This document shows positions 21,376 through 30,649 of a DNA stretch of 64,000 bases, piece after piece; positions within the stretch are counted from its first letter, which is position 1, and every line of letters begins with the position of its first letter. The stretch is from Melieria omissa (lineage: Eukaryota > Arthropoda > Insecta > Diptera > Ulidiidae), in contig OZ020267.1 of the NCBI GenBank assembly GCA_963971225.1, forward strand, positions 86,231,648 to 86,295,647, written 5' to 3'. The notes below the pieces were generated by a model. The model had not been told where the DNA came from and did no database searches. It saw nothing but the letters and a program-made list of their open reading frames with translations. Both the position numbers and the translations under genes were made by a program.

Positions 21376-21977
21376 TAGGATGTTTTTTTAGAGGTTTGTT
21401 TTTCGAATAGAGATAAAACTGGCATTTTGTGGTCAAATCTCTAATGTCATTTATGTTCAGTTTGGTTTGCCATTTCATCATGAACAGGTTGACAGAAGAA
21501 CAACGCTTGCAAATCGTGCAAATTTATTTCGGAAATAATGGTTCAGTTCGCGAAGTTTACCGCAAGCTCCGTCCATTTTATGGTCGACATAATCGTCCAT
21601 CAGAGCAATTAATTCGGTTAACCATGGGTCGTTTTCGCACTACGTTTACTCTATGTGATAATACGCATCCGCAGAGATGTCGAACAGTGCGCACCGAAGA
21701 AACAATTGCCGCTGTAGAGCAAAATGTTGAAGAGGACCCGAATGAATCGATTCGCCACCGTGCACAGCAATTGGAGCTTTGTCCATCAACTTTAAAAATT
21801 GGACCTGTAGAATTGGCTTTACTCGAGCCAGCCGCGGTGGCCACATGCCCGAAATCATATTTAAACATTAATGGCATAAAATTTTCCTTCCAATAAAGCC
21901 GAATTGATGGACATTAAAACGATTTTCTTGTGTTTTATTTCAATTCGAAGTTCTATACCTCTAAAAAAAACACCCTA
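21376..21977 (+). mobile_element. 602-bp mariner-type non-autonomous element (unit 1)
   Basis: Its ends, TAGGATGTTTTTTTAGAGGT and the inverse TAGGGTGTTTTTTTTAGAGG, form TIRs. TA is duplicated. Units 3-4 hold the exact empty site (ATAATTTATATGTACGAG at about 46449-46466), so both ends are certain. It carries the transposase N-terminus only. Confidence 0.92.
21480..21896 (+). pseudogene. mariner-superfamily transposase N-terminus (helix-turn-helix), unit 1
   Basis: An ATG at 21480 opens MNRLTEEQRLQIVQIYFGNN, then a KLRPFYGRHNRPSE recognition-helix region and a TLCDNTHPQRCRTVRTEE linker. This is the paired HTH domain typical of insect mariner-type transposases. After about 100 residues, all catalytic sequence is deleted and the frame runs into the 3' end of the gene. 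It could encode a DNA-binding peptide without catalysis, if expressed (inference). Confidence 0.82.
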
Positions 21978-22009
21978 TATATGTACGAGTAAAAAATTAT
22001 AAGCAAAAA

Positions 22010-22810
22010 CAGTTGACAGAGCTCCTAAAGATGTCATACATTATGTGGTTAAATGGTAATGCCGATAACAATCTTGTGTTATCGCAAAAGTCGAATGCAT
22101 TTATTTTGCACGAAAGCTATTAAATACATTTAACACTTTCGCGTCCGATCACGTATTTTTACGTTTTTTGCCAAACAATGCTAGGAGCCGTTCACGTATT
22201 TTTACGTTATTAAAAATTTGAAATCAACTGTTTCCGGGGCACTACTAAACCGGAAAATGATTTTTTTCTCAATTTCCCGTGATTAATATTTTTTTAGGCG
22301 GTAACACTGCCTTGATAACATTATCATTTGATATTTTAGGCGGTAACACTGTTGCTGCTGAGCGCAAGTTTGATTTTTTTGTTAGTTTTGCTGCAAACAA
22401 AGCGGCAAAAGGTTTTAGTTTAACTGCACAGAGAGCGGACGCGAAAGTGTTAAGAAACCTTTCAAATCCTACATTTTAACATAAAATGTGGAGAAATTCC
22501 TAAAAATTAGCATAATTATTTGACAGACTATACTTAGTCTTCGCTGTATTGGAAATTCGATAGCATATTCGTTGTCGATCGAATTTTGCTCATCCCTGTG
22601 AAATAAATTTATACAAATTGAATTCAACTGAATCTTTTTTTGTATTTTTTGCAATGTTCGATATGCATTTATTGTGTTTAAAATGAAATCAGTAAATTCT
22701 ATAAAGTCTTTAACGTCGTATAGCAATTTCATTTCGTTGTTTTTCAGAATTCACAACGAAATCAATCAGCAGTTTGCCAATTAAAAATTAGCATCAGCTG
22801 ACGTAAGAAG
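22010..22810. repeat. Non-coding repeat X, copy 1, carrying a TTAA MITE (unit 1)
   Basis: It begins CAGTTGACAGAGCTCCTAAA and ends near ATTAGCATCAGCTGACGTAA. The same ~465-bp sequence recurs at 23064-23529 in the same orientation with scattered differences. Copy 1 is longer because it holds a 316-bp insertion at 22134-22449. Near its end is a stem, ATTTCGTTGT...ACAACGAAAT. No ORF supported. Confidence 0.75.
22134..22449. mobile_element. 316-bp piggyBac-like MITE at TTAA (unit 1)
   Basis: Ends CACTTTCGCGTCCG and its inverse, 14 bp perfect, flanked on both sides by TTAA (22130-22133, 22450-22453). Repeat X copy 2 shows the unoccupied ..ATTTAAGAAAC.. at the same place. TTAA duplication is diagnostic of piggyBac-type mobilisation. 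Inside, TCACGTATTTTTACGTT and AGGCGGTAACACTG each occur twice. Confidence 0.9.
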
Positions 22811-23063
22811 CTGACGGGTGAAACGCGTGTTATGGAGTAAACAACAATGTAACGCGAGAAACGCCATAACACGACAAACCCTGATGGCTAAACTCCATAA
22901 AGCGCGTATCGTGGTTTTTCGCGTTTCTCGTGTTTCCAGAAAAAGTTGAATCAGTGTATTTGCATGAAGCAAACTTCATGACTTGACGTCGATACGCCCG
23001 AAATGCGGCAAAAGTTGAATTATTTTCAACTTTCTCTCGCGTTTCTCGCTTAACGATATCAAA
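22811..23063. repeat. Inverted-repeat-rich spacer between X copies (unit 1)
   Basis: GAAACGCGTGTTATGGAGT is mirrored by ACTCCATAAAGCGCGTATC about 70 bp on, and AACGCGAGAAACG by CGCGTTTCTCG, so 22815-22940 can fold back imperfectly. A further CGCGTTTCTCG lies at ~23038. No coding. Confidence 0.6.
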
Positions 23064-23529
23064 CAGCTGACAGAGCTCCTAAAGATGTCATACATTATGT
23101 AGTTAAATGGTCATGCCGATAACAAAATTGTGTTATCGCAAAAGTCGAATGCATTTATTTTACACGAAAGCTATTAAATACATTTAAGAAACATTTGAAA
23201 TTCAATATTTTAACATAAAATGTGGAGAAATTCCTAAAAATTAGCACAATTCTTTGACAGACGAAACTTAGTCTTCGCTGTATTGGAAATTCGATAGCTT
23301 ATTCGTTGTCGATCGAATTTTGCTCATCCCTGTGAAATAAATTGCTACAAATTGAATTTGCAATGTTCGATTTTTTGCAATGTTCGATATGCATTTATTG
23401 TGTTTAAAATGAAATCAGTAAATTCTATAAAGTTTTTAACGTCGTATAGAAATTTCATTTCGTTGTTTTTCACAATTCACAACGAAATCAATCAGCAGTT
23501 TACCAATTAGCATCAGCTGACGTAAGAAG
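23064..23529. repeat. Repeat X, copy 2 (empty-site copy, unit 1)
   Basis: A direct repeat of 22010-22810 without the TTAA MITE and with a small internal duplication (GCAATGTTCGAT twice, 23360-23390). Confidence 0.75.
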
Positions 23530-23867
23530 AACAAGCTGACGCGTGAAACGCGCTTTATAGAGTTTTACCATTTGCAACGCGAATAACGCGAGAAACGTCA
23601 TAACACGACAAACCCCGAACGCCTGAAACGCGCTTTATGGAGTTTGGCCATGAACGCCTGAAACGCGCTTTATGGTGTTTGACCACAAAGGTTTCCATGA
23701 TGATCGCGACCGTCATTGCTAGGTTGGACCAAAAGTTTCCATTATCACGGCCATCATTGCCAGGTTGGACTAAAAGTTTCCATTATCGCGGTCATCATTG
23801 CCAGGTTGAATTATTGCACGGTGCGTAGCGACAGTGTTGCTTTGCACAGCGACAGACTGTCTTATCG
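23530..23867. repeat. Short tandem repeats before RT (unit 1)
   Basis: GAACGCCTGAAACGCGCTTT occurs twice head-to-tail at 23617-23690. Then a 41-bp minisatellite of about three copies (TTTCCATTATCRCGG..CATTGCCAGGTTGG..) runs over 23692-23812. This block joins element C RNase H at about 23868. Confidence 0.7.
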
Positions 23868-25083
23868 TTACAATACTATCGCCATGAGCTCACGCTCATT
23901 GGTAGCGAAGTTTTCCTCAGTTGCAGACAAGGTACGGGAGATGATGGTTATGGGTCGACCGCCCTGGGACAAGACTGCACCCAATGCGTGCGAGGACGCA
24001 TCAGTGGTCAGTTCGAAGGGCTTAGAGTAGTCGGGATAAAGTAAGAGGACGTCCTCGGAGGCGAGAATTTCCTTGATTTTGTTGAAAGCTCTCAGTGCCT
24101 CTTCGTCGAGCTGGATACGAACGTTTTTGGACCGATTGGCTCCAATGTTCCCGTTCTCGCCACGCAGGTACTTCGTCAGCGGTTTGGCGATAGTTGCGTA
24201 GTCTTGCACAAATCGTCGGTAATACCCCGATAGTCAGAAAACGATCGTAGGCTGCGTAGAGTCTGTGGGGTCTCGTAATTCAGGATGTCCCGCACTTTGT
24301 CCGGGCAAGTTCTTATTCCATCCTCGGAGACAAGAAATCCGAGGAATTCCACCTCTCTTCTCATAAATTTCGTCTTCTCCAATGACACCCTCATATTTGC
24401 CGCGAAACGCTTTTCGAGAATGCGGCCTACATCGTTGATGTGTTGGTCCTCGTTTTCAGAGAAGATGATCACATCGTCGATGTAAACGTGGCAACACTTG
24501 CCAATTTCATCTCTTAGAACGTCGTCGATAGCTCGCTGAAAAATGCTTGGAGCATTTTTAAGTCCGAATGGCAGTCGGCAGAATTCATACTTGCCATTAT
24601 TGACAGATAATGCTGTTTTCTCCCTGTCGCGTTCGTCTAACTTGATTTGGTGGAACCCCGATTTGAGATCCAGGGTCGTGAAGAAGGTGGACTTGCCCAA
24701 GTTAGCGAGGATGACGGAAGTGTCCGGAATGTGATACCTATCTGCTACTGTTTTCTCGTTAGCATCCTGAATTCGATGACCAACCTCAACTTCCGTTCCC
24801 CTGTCTCTGTTGTGCCCTTTTTACCAACGACCCATATTGGATTGTTGTACGGGGAACGTGATGGCCTAATTATGCCGTCTCGTAGAAGGCTGGCCACCTC
24901 ATTGTTGACAAACTCGGTGGCAGCTATGGGATGTTGTGTTGTATGGCAACGGTTCTGTTGGGTCAGCGAAAACTCCGCATTGTTCCTTGAGTAGCCGAGA
25001 GATTTTTTCGTTATAGTTTGGGATTGCCATTACGCTATTAACGTTCTGGAAATAGAAGTACATCAGTACATCACCTATTGTCG
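23868..25083 (-). pseudogene. pol: Element C reverse transcriptase and start of RNase H (unit 1)
   Basis: The - strand carries the full RT core across several frames: the protease-RT linker, the PIWVVGKKG and RLVIDFR motifs, then FFTTLDLKSGFHQI, LPFGLKNAPSIFQRA and the catalytic YIDDVIIFS. The thumb FLGFLVSEDGI follows, then RNase H onset (LTTDASSHALGAVL, NERELMAIV). A deletion/frameshift at about 24225 falls in the LRSLRSF..YY segment, and at least one more near 24740-24930. RNase H is cut off at 23868 and the remainder replaced by the DNA-element block 20971-23867. Confidence 0.88.
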
Positions 25084-25946
25084 TCGACGAAGAATCCCAT
25101 CTACTCGTTTGCGGATGACAGCACCATTTGTCATTCATACTCCTTCACAAAGCGCCCCAGCTCTGTGGAGATTGAGAGAGAACGGCGCCGTATGAATGAT
25201 ACACTTAATAGCGACCTACAAACAATCTCCAAGTGGGGTCAAGTGAACAGGGTCGATTTTAATCCTCGCAAGACCCAATGTTGCCTGTTATCCCACAAAC
25301 GAGTCTCCCCACATCCCTGGTTATGGATGGTGTGAGTATTGCGGAATCGGCAGCTCTTGATGTTCTGGGCATGTCCATTAAGAACGATCTTCGTTGGAAC
25401 GATCATATTTTTGGCGTGTCGAAAAAAGCAGCCAAGGCTTTTTAAAGCGGTGCAAAAAATACTTCACCCCGTCCGATCTCCGCATCATTTATACCACCTA
25501 TATCCGACCTAAAATGGAGTCTAACTCGCACCTATGGGCAGGGGCTTCAAAAACTCATTTGGAGCTCCTGTGGTGTGGTTTTATTTTACCGTTACTTTTT
25601 CGGCAATTCCTCAGTGGAGATGAGCAGCTTGCTGCCATCACTCCGGGTATTCCCACGGGCAACCCGTTTGAACACTGGCGCCCATGCATTCCACGTTGAA
25701 ACGATGTTCCAGCGCACTACGCACTACAGAGAAAGTTCGTTCCTGGCCCGAACAGCGCGATTGTGGAATGGTCTCCCTGCAGATGTTTTCCCCAGCACTT
25801 ATGATCTTGATGGATTCAAGGCAAGAGTTATTCTTCACCCAACATCCTTTCTCCCAACCTATATATCCTTCCTGAACCAGCGCAATCCCCGCATTTATAG
25901 GGGTTTCCCCTGCGCGTTGGCTCGTATTTAAAAAAAAAAAAAAAAA
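25084..25946 (+). mobile_element. 5'-truncated LINE (CR1/jockey-like) inserted between protease and RT (unit 1)
   Basis: The + strand starts at the RT active-site motif (SFADDSTICHSYS) and continues through the thumb (ISKWGQVNRVDFNPRKTQ, LDVLGMSI, IIYTTYIRPKMES). The C-terminal LFYRYFFG..SSVEMSSLLPSL and TARLWNGLPADVFP of CR1/jockey-type elements follow, ending in a stop at the start of a 17-bp poly(A) (25930-25946). 5' truncation plus a poly(A) tail is the usual LINE insertion product. It has a frameshift near 25440 and another near 25560, so the copy is dead. The target duplication is not clear. It interrupts element C, in the opposite orientation. Confidence 0.83.
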
Positions 25947-26692
25947 GTATCTCCTCTCCGCCTTCATAATAGAGGGTTCCCTTTTTCAAGTCCAGTTTAG
26001 CATTTATTTCTCTAAGGAAATCAAAACCTAGATGCCGTCGAATGTTTGTAGCGAGGGTAAAATGAAAAAGTCAGTAGTTTTGCCAAAAATGTTTATGGTG
26101 AACTTTTGGCGAATTGTGTCGGTGCCGTGAAGTGTCTTAACAGCTAAAGGGCTTTTGACCGCTTTGATACCCTTAAGGCCACTAATATTCTTTACATAAT
26201 TTTTTGCAGCACCTGTATCAATCAGAAATTTTAGTTTTCCTCCTGCGAATGTCCTGCTGACAGAGGGTAGGAGGGATCTTGTTCCTAAGAAATGTATATC
26301 GTCCGTCTCTTGATTGGTGTAGTAATCGTCGGGTTGTTCGCCTTCGTCGTAGGCGTCATAAGTCTGGAGCCCTTCATATTGGTGGTCGTCGTCTTGTTCT
26401 TGAGCCCGTACGTGGTTTATACGTTGCATTTTCGGAATTGGCTGTCTATCACTTTCATTGCGCTTCTTTTGAGCCCTCTCTTGATTATGCCATTCTGGCA
26501 CCGGACGTCCATTGAAAGGGTTTCTTTGTACGAAAGGGCCCGGAGTGGGCTTATGGTAGTTTCCATAATTTTGAGGTACCGGTGGCCGTGGTGCTGGCCT
26601 ATTCTGCCTGAAGTATGACAGTGATGGATCGACCTCCGTTGGTGTTGCAGTCTGTCGTCCGATAATGCGGGAGATTACTGAATTGGTTTGGT
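25947..26692 (-). pseudogene. pol: Element C gag end and protease (unit 1)
   Basis: The - strand has a Pro/Asn/Arg-rich gag tail without a zinc knuckle, as is normal for gypsy-type errantiviruses. An acidic linker and the protease motif LKFLIDTGAAKNYV (DTG at about 26220) follow. Near the protease C-terminus a one-base loss at ~26028 shifts the frame between LQTFDGI and GFDFLREINAKLDLKKG. The latter reaches the LINE insertion at 25946. A frameshift near 26715 separates this stretch from the capsid part. Confidence 0.8.
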
Positions 26693-27451
26693 TTAGGCTT
26701 TGAAAGTGGTTCGTTTCGGTTTAAGAATGACTGGGAAAATGAAGAGCGGGCCTGGTTGGCTTCTAGCTCCAGCAAGGGCTAAAGCCGTGGGCATATCAGC
26801 GGGTCTTGATGAAAATAGAATGTCACACAAAGGCCTGTTAAGCCCCGAAATGAAGACTCGGAGCGCATCTTCCCTATACTTCCTGTTCAGGGATTTTATG
26901 AGGTTCCTTTGCTCTCCATAACTTATGATAGTTTTATTAACTATCAGTGTCAGCTTCTTCTCCACCTCATCATAAAATTCCGTTATAGAGAGCCTACACT
27001 GACGTAATGTGGACATTTCATGTTCTATCAAGTACACGGGCCTCTTGTCCGCGTACGTGGAGTCCAGCCTGGCTATAAATGCCCCAAAGTTCAGGACGGT
27101 GTTGTAGGACGCTAGTACTGTGTCGGCAGACCCTAAAATCTTGTTCCGTATGATAGCCACTGCCTGATAATGACGGGAGCTGCCCTCGTATCTTTCAAAA
27201 ATTTTGTAGGCAGCATGTGCTGCCTGTCTCCAAGAGACATAATGCAGCTGTTCCTCGCGGAATTCAGGCAGAGACTTCACCAAGTCCAACGATTCGTCGC
27301 AGTCTACGCCGTCCCTGATCGTCACTGGTTCATATTCGACGATTGCCGGAGGGGTCTCTAGGGTCGCCAGTCTATTAGTCAGGTCGTCTACGGTAGCCCG
27401 GAACTCTGCCCTAGTTTGCTCTGTTGCGGCTTTTATAGCCGCGTTTAGCAA
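26693..27451 (-). pseudogene. gag: Element C gag, matrix/capsid part (unit 1)
   Basis: A 250-residue - strand frame: a predicted coiled N-part (AAIKAATEQTRAEFRATVDD), then LVKSLPEFREEQLHYVSWRQ, AIIRNKILGSADTVLASYN and YREDALRVFISGLNRPLCDI. These are typical errantivirus gag motifs. The reading frame extends upstream to a TAA near 27498 without an ATG (the first visible initiation-like codon is TTG), so the natural start has been lost or lies beyond a break. The end is a frameshift near 26715. Confidence 0.83.
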
Positions 27452-27871
27452 CTGCTGAACTACTGGTACCTCTATTGGAAAGCAAATTTTTAAAAATTAT
27501 ATTGAAAAACTATATTGAAAAATCGTTGCTGTTGTATTTATTTCATTATTTTTTGTTCCTTGTTCACTCCTCTCGGGAGCATAGGGCCTCCACAAGACAG
27601 CCTTGTGTTGGTTACATTAATCAGTTGTGTTGTTCTGCCAGCGTAGGTGATTGGCCTGCCGCAGGTAGTCCTAAGTGATGGAATCATCTAACGCCGCTCA
27701 GGAACGTCGTCTCCGCTCGTAGCGCCATCTCTTGTGAGGAGGTTACAGCAGAATGGTTGGGGACCTCGCTAGGATCAGGTTGGTGCGCGCTGTTTTCGCA
27801 ATTGTCCGCTTCCCCTTGCAGATGTCGCTCGTGCGCATGTTTTGCGTAACTGTTTATTTGTTTACTTTTTA

Positions 27872-28100
27872 TCAGCCGCACAGTGCATAATTGCGCGTTC
27901 TATTGCGTGGAAGTGGAATAATTGGGTTGGGAATTAATGAACTTGGATATGTTGCAGGGTTTTTAGGAAAAGTTAGAGAACAGGAAAAATCGGAAAAATT
28001 GGTTGGAAAAGTGCGGGGACCGTGCACACGGCGGGAGTTGAACCCACGACCTCTGGGATGACAGTCTAGTGGACTCACGCTAGGCTATCGAGGCTGCTGT
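27872..28100 (-). mobile_element. tRNA-headed SINE, third type (unit 1)
   Basis: The - strand head has A-box-like TAGCCTAGCGTG and a perfect B box GGTTCAACTCC (near 28035), followed by a ~130-bp unrelated body. The acceptor arms do not pair, so it is not a working tRNA gene. The left end is uncertain and the target duplication is not found. Confidence 0.6.
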
Positions 28101-29057
28101 ATTTATTTATTTCTTCATATTTTTTGTGTGGCTGCAATTTTAAGTTTACCATTACTTCTCACGCACATTTTCATATTTATAGCTTTGTTTAATTATATTA
28201 TTTATTTTTTATATTTATAGTTTAATTTTTATATATGTACCATTTTGTTTATTAATTGTTTGTTTCTTGTAGGTTTTAATTTTTTAGTTTTGTTTGTTTT
28301 TTTCTTTGGTTTTGTTAAATCTTTTTTTGTTTTGTTTCTCAGTTTACTCACTTTTTCTTAGATTTTTTTGTTTTGTTTATTTGTTTACTTTTCTCTTAAC
28401 TCCTCTTTAAGCTTACAACTTAAGGCATAATTACAAACTAAATTAAAGTTAATTATTATTTTTTGTCATATAAATATATATATATTATTTTCTTGTTTGT
28501 TTGTATGCTGCAAATATTTGGTTTCATTACTTTATACGCTTTTTTATACTCATATCAGATTTTCAGATTTTTTGTTTTAAATGTATTTATTTGCATGTGT
28601 TGTTGTTGTTGTTGTTTATTGGTTGGTTAGTTGTGTTAATGAAATTTGTTTTAAATTAAAACATAAAAATCTACTTTTTAGAGAATTTGTTTGCTTTTCT
28701 CTTGTACACAACAACAAATGCAGCCATCACTCTTACTTTTGCTTCTTGCTGTACGTCTTTCTTGATTTTTTTGTTTGCTGTTTGCTATATTTCTAACTTT
28801 TCATCTTCTTTCTATACTTTTTGCTCTACTTCTTTCCATACTTCTTGCTTTTCTTTTTCCTATTTTTCATTCTTTTTATATTTCTTTTCGTCTTCGTTCT
28901 ACAGTTATTTTTTTTATAACATTTTTGCTTCGTTCTTTTGCTGGTGAAGTTGCTTGTGGTGTTGTGTTTTCTTGTTTAAATGTTTGTCAGTATGTTTACA
29001 TATTTGTTTGCCTATTTCTTTACATGTTTTCATATTTCTTTGCTTGTTTCTATTTGG

Positions 29058-29252
29058 TTTTTGTGTTGGAAACTTTTGGTTTGTTTGAATGTTTTTTGTT
29101 TTTCAGTTTTTGAAAATTGTTTTTGTTTGTTTGATTTTTGTGTTGGAAACATTTGGTTCGTTGGAATGTTTTTTGTTCTTCAGTTTTTGAAAATTTGTTT
29201 TTGTTTGTTTGATTTTTGTGTTGGAAACTTGTGTTTTGTTTGAATGTTTTTT
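29058..29252. repeat. 77/78-bp tandem repeat in element C leader (unit 1)
   Basis: About 2.5 copies of a T-rich unit that starts TTTTTGTGTTGGAAAC and includes TTCAGTTTTTGAAAA. Copies one and two differ at a handful of positions. Confidence 0.8.
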
Positions 29253-29321
29253 TGCACTCACACGCGGGTTCGGGCACTCGGGCCACTTTTAACTGTCCTT
29301 TACCAGGACTTTTTTCGTGTG

Positions 29322-29339
29322 GCCCCACGTTGGGCGCCA
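29322..29339 (-). other. tRNA-Lys primer-binding site of element C (unit 1)
   Basis: On the - strand TGGCGCCCAACGTGGGGC directly follows the LTR end TTTTAAC. It is the exact complement of the 3' end (with CCA) of fly tRNA-Lys(CUU), the primer used by gypsy-type elements (tRNA sequence from general knowledge). Confidence 0.88.
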
Positions 29340-29622
29340 GTTAAAATTTAATAAAACACAGAAGGTACTTTCCACAATGTGGAATTGATAAAAATTATCT
29401 TCTTTTATTCTGCCGAAGGGCAACCGGTAGGTTTTTCAGTCAAATTGCGACTAACTAAATTTAATCCAACTGCCCCAGTCTTGCTGCTGTCACCATCGCC
29501 GTCACTGCCGCCGTATTCGCTGAAGTCAGTGCCCGCACGTGCATCCGCTCGACGTTCCATAGCGCTGATGTAGCGTTATTTGCCATGGTTGGTTATTGAT
29601 CACCGCTGTCATGGTGGTATTG
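29340..29622 (-). repeat. Partial 5' LTR of element C (unit 1)
   Basis: Matches the 3' LTR at 15823-16105 with scattered substitutions, including the AATAAAAG signal. It loses similarity at 29622, where Harbinger sequence starts, so about 100 bp of U3 and the LTR start are missing. Confidence 0.82.
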
Positions 29623-29872
29623 CCCGGGATGTGCGCTGCCTGGATTTGGTTGAGCGATCATACTGATATGTTTGCCATCAATGGCACCCAAACAATTGGG
29701 AAAATTCCAAATATTTTTGAATTTTTCCTCAGGTATAATTTTATAAGGTATTTTTAGGTATAATTTTTGACTTATTGCATTGTGGTATTCTGAACAAGTA
29801 GTGCAATGAACGAAATGAATTGTCGGTCACCAAAAAATGTAACGCCAAAGCCAAGCGCGCCTCGGGCAGAAT
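29623..29872 (-). pseudogene. PIF/Harbinger transposase fragment (unit 1)
   Basis: The - strand reads EARLALALHFLVTDNSFRSL, then HYLFRIPQCNKSKI. After a small shift it reads EEKFKNIWNFPNCLGAIDGK, continuing HISMIAQPNPGS. FLATGxSFRSLxxxFRI and WNFPNCxGAIDGKH are the signature motifs of HARBI1-like transposases; the latter holds the first catalytic Asp. The rest of the catalytic domain is lost at the junction with the element C LTR. Upstream sequence to ~29990 may be its decayed N-part. Confidence 0.8.
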
Positions 29873-30479
29873 TGTGAGACAAGTGACAGTAGGTGCTCAA
29901 ACCGACGTTTTTTCCATTCTATGGAAACTAAAGAATAGCCGCTGTTCCATTTGATCACCCACTCCAGACTCCTTGTTCATTTCTTTTTTTTAGCCACGGC
30001 AAAACCCATGTTGAACGTGGGCGCCTTTTCCCCTCATTTGCGTCAAGAAGAAGAAAAATAGCCCAGCAATGATGCAAGTATTTTCTGTGTCCTGCAATTG
30101 CAATGTCGTCTTGTCGTATTCTGCGTGAAAATTGTATTTTAAAAGGTTTTCCTTCACTAGTTCAATTCAATTACCCATACCTGTGGTATTTTTAACCAAC
30201 GAGAAATGCGTCGCACTTGCACAAATTTTTTTTAATTCGGGACGGACACGAAATTTACCCATGAAAATTGACTTTTTTAAAAAATCACAGAAAAGTTCGT
30301 GGTACAGATATCTCAAAATCATTGGTAGGGATGGTTGGGGTAAAGATGGAACTACCTTAGTCTAGTGCAGGTCACCCTAAGGTAACCCACCAGGTCACCC
30401 GCTATCTAGCTAGAGTTCCAGACTCCAAAAATTTTAAATTTTCCGGAGGTGAAAATGTGACGAAACGTAGTGGCCTTAG
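29873..30479. other. Unassigned DNA between Harbinger and LINE relics (unit 1)
   Basis: No clear coding. A GGTCACC motif occurs three times within 40 bp (30369-30400). Possibly the 5' side of the Harbinger element. Confidence 0.3.
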
Positions 30480-30600
30480 AACTTCACAAAAATTTGCCTC
30501 CTAACTCACCTGTTGGTTGGTTAAGTGGCTGCCTCTGTATGAGACACACCTAGGCCTATGGGCCCGTTGTGATACCACAAATTCCACCCATTTGAAATAT
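30480..30600 (-). repeat. LINE 3' UTR relic (unit 1)
   Basis: On the - strand TTGTGGTATCACAACGGGCC followed by CCTAGGTGTGTC and a GGCAGCCACTTAACCAACC end. The first string is identical to 11357-11376 after the LINE RNase H fragment, so this is the same or a sister LINE family with only its 3' tail left. Confidence 0.65.
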
Positions 30601-30649
30601 GTATGCAACACTGTTTTTTCCAACATGTGATACAACACACATTTCAAGC

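Larger units (their letters stand above)
21126..22009. repeat. Single arm of a long-TIR element, split by a MITE (unit 1)
   Basis: It starts GGCTTAAGTGCAGAATAGCG at 21126 and follows one ~280-bp arm of the long-inverted-repeat element seen complete in units 3-4. It is interrupted at 21376-21977 by a mariner-type MITE and ends at 22009 where another repeat begins. It is therefore a truncated older copy of that family. Confidence 0.75.
27452..29321 (-). other. Element C leader region with SINE and T-rich DNA (unit 1)
   Basis: 1.87 kb lies between gag and PBS, far longer than needed. It holds a tRNA-headed SINE (27872-28100), a very T-rich + strand (28100-29250, A-rich in the element sense) and a 77-bp tandem repeat. 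Short Phe/Cys-rich frames on the + strand are products of the T-rich composition, not genes. Confidence 0.6.
15823..29622 (-). mobile_element. Element C: errantivirus (gypsy type with env), one provirus split by element B
   Basis: On the - strand the pieces come in provirus order from high to low coordinate: partial 5' LTR, tRNA-Lys PBS, leader, gag, protease, RT/RNase H, integrase, env N-part (to 19937), then after an inverted foreign piece (16613-19931) the env C-part and a full 3' LTR at 15823. The two LTRs are the same family. The two env parts join at homologous positions, with roughly 80 residues missing. I infer a single old provirus. Gag, pol and env all carry breaks, and several DNA elements and a LINE sit inside it. 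The tandem duplication copied only the part from 19412 up. Confidence 0.75.

Noticed and set aside
24543..24994. + strand frames opposite RT
   Set aside because: The - strand carries the full set of RT motifs, and the + strand frames have none.
26279..26618. + strand frames with long Val/Leu/Phe runs opposite the protease
   Set aside because: They are the complement of acidic and Gln-rich gag/protease codons. The - strand has the DTG motif.
28018..28097. Possible tRNA gene on the - strand
   Set aside because: The B box is good, but the first and last seven bases do not pair and no tRNA 3' end is formed. Treated as a SINE head.
28581..29243. Overlapping Phe/Cys/Leu-rich frames that look like membrane proteins
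   Set aside because: They arise from the T-rich strand of the leader and 77-bp repeats, in several frames at once, with no conserved motif.
29058..29252. gypsy-type su(Hw) insulator array
   Set aside because: Position fits, but no repeated TGCATA-like core is visible, so it is not annotated as an insulator.
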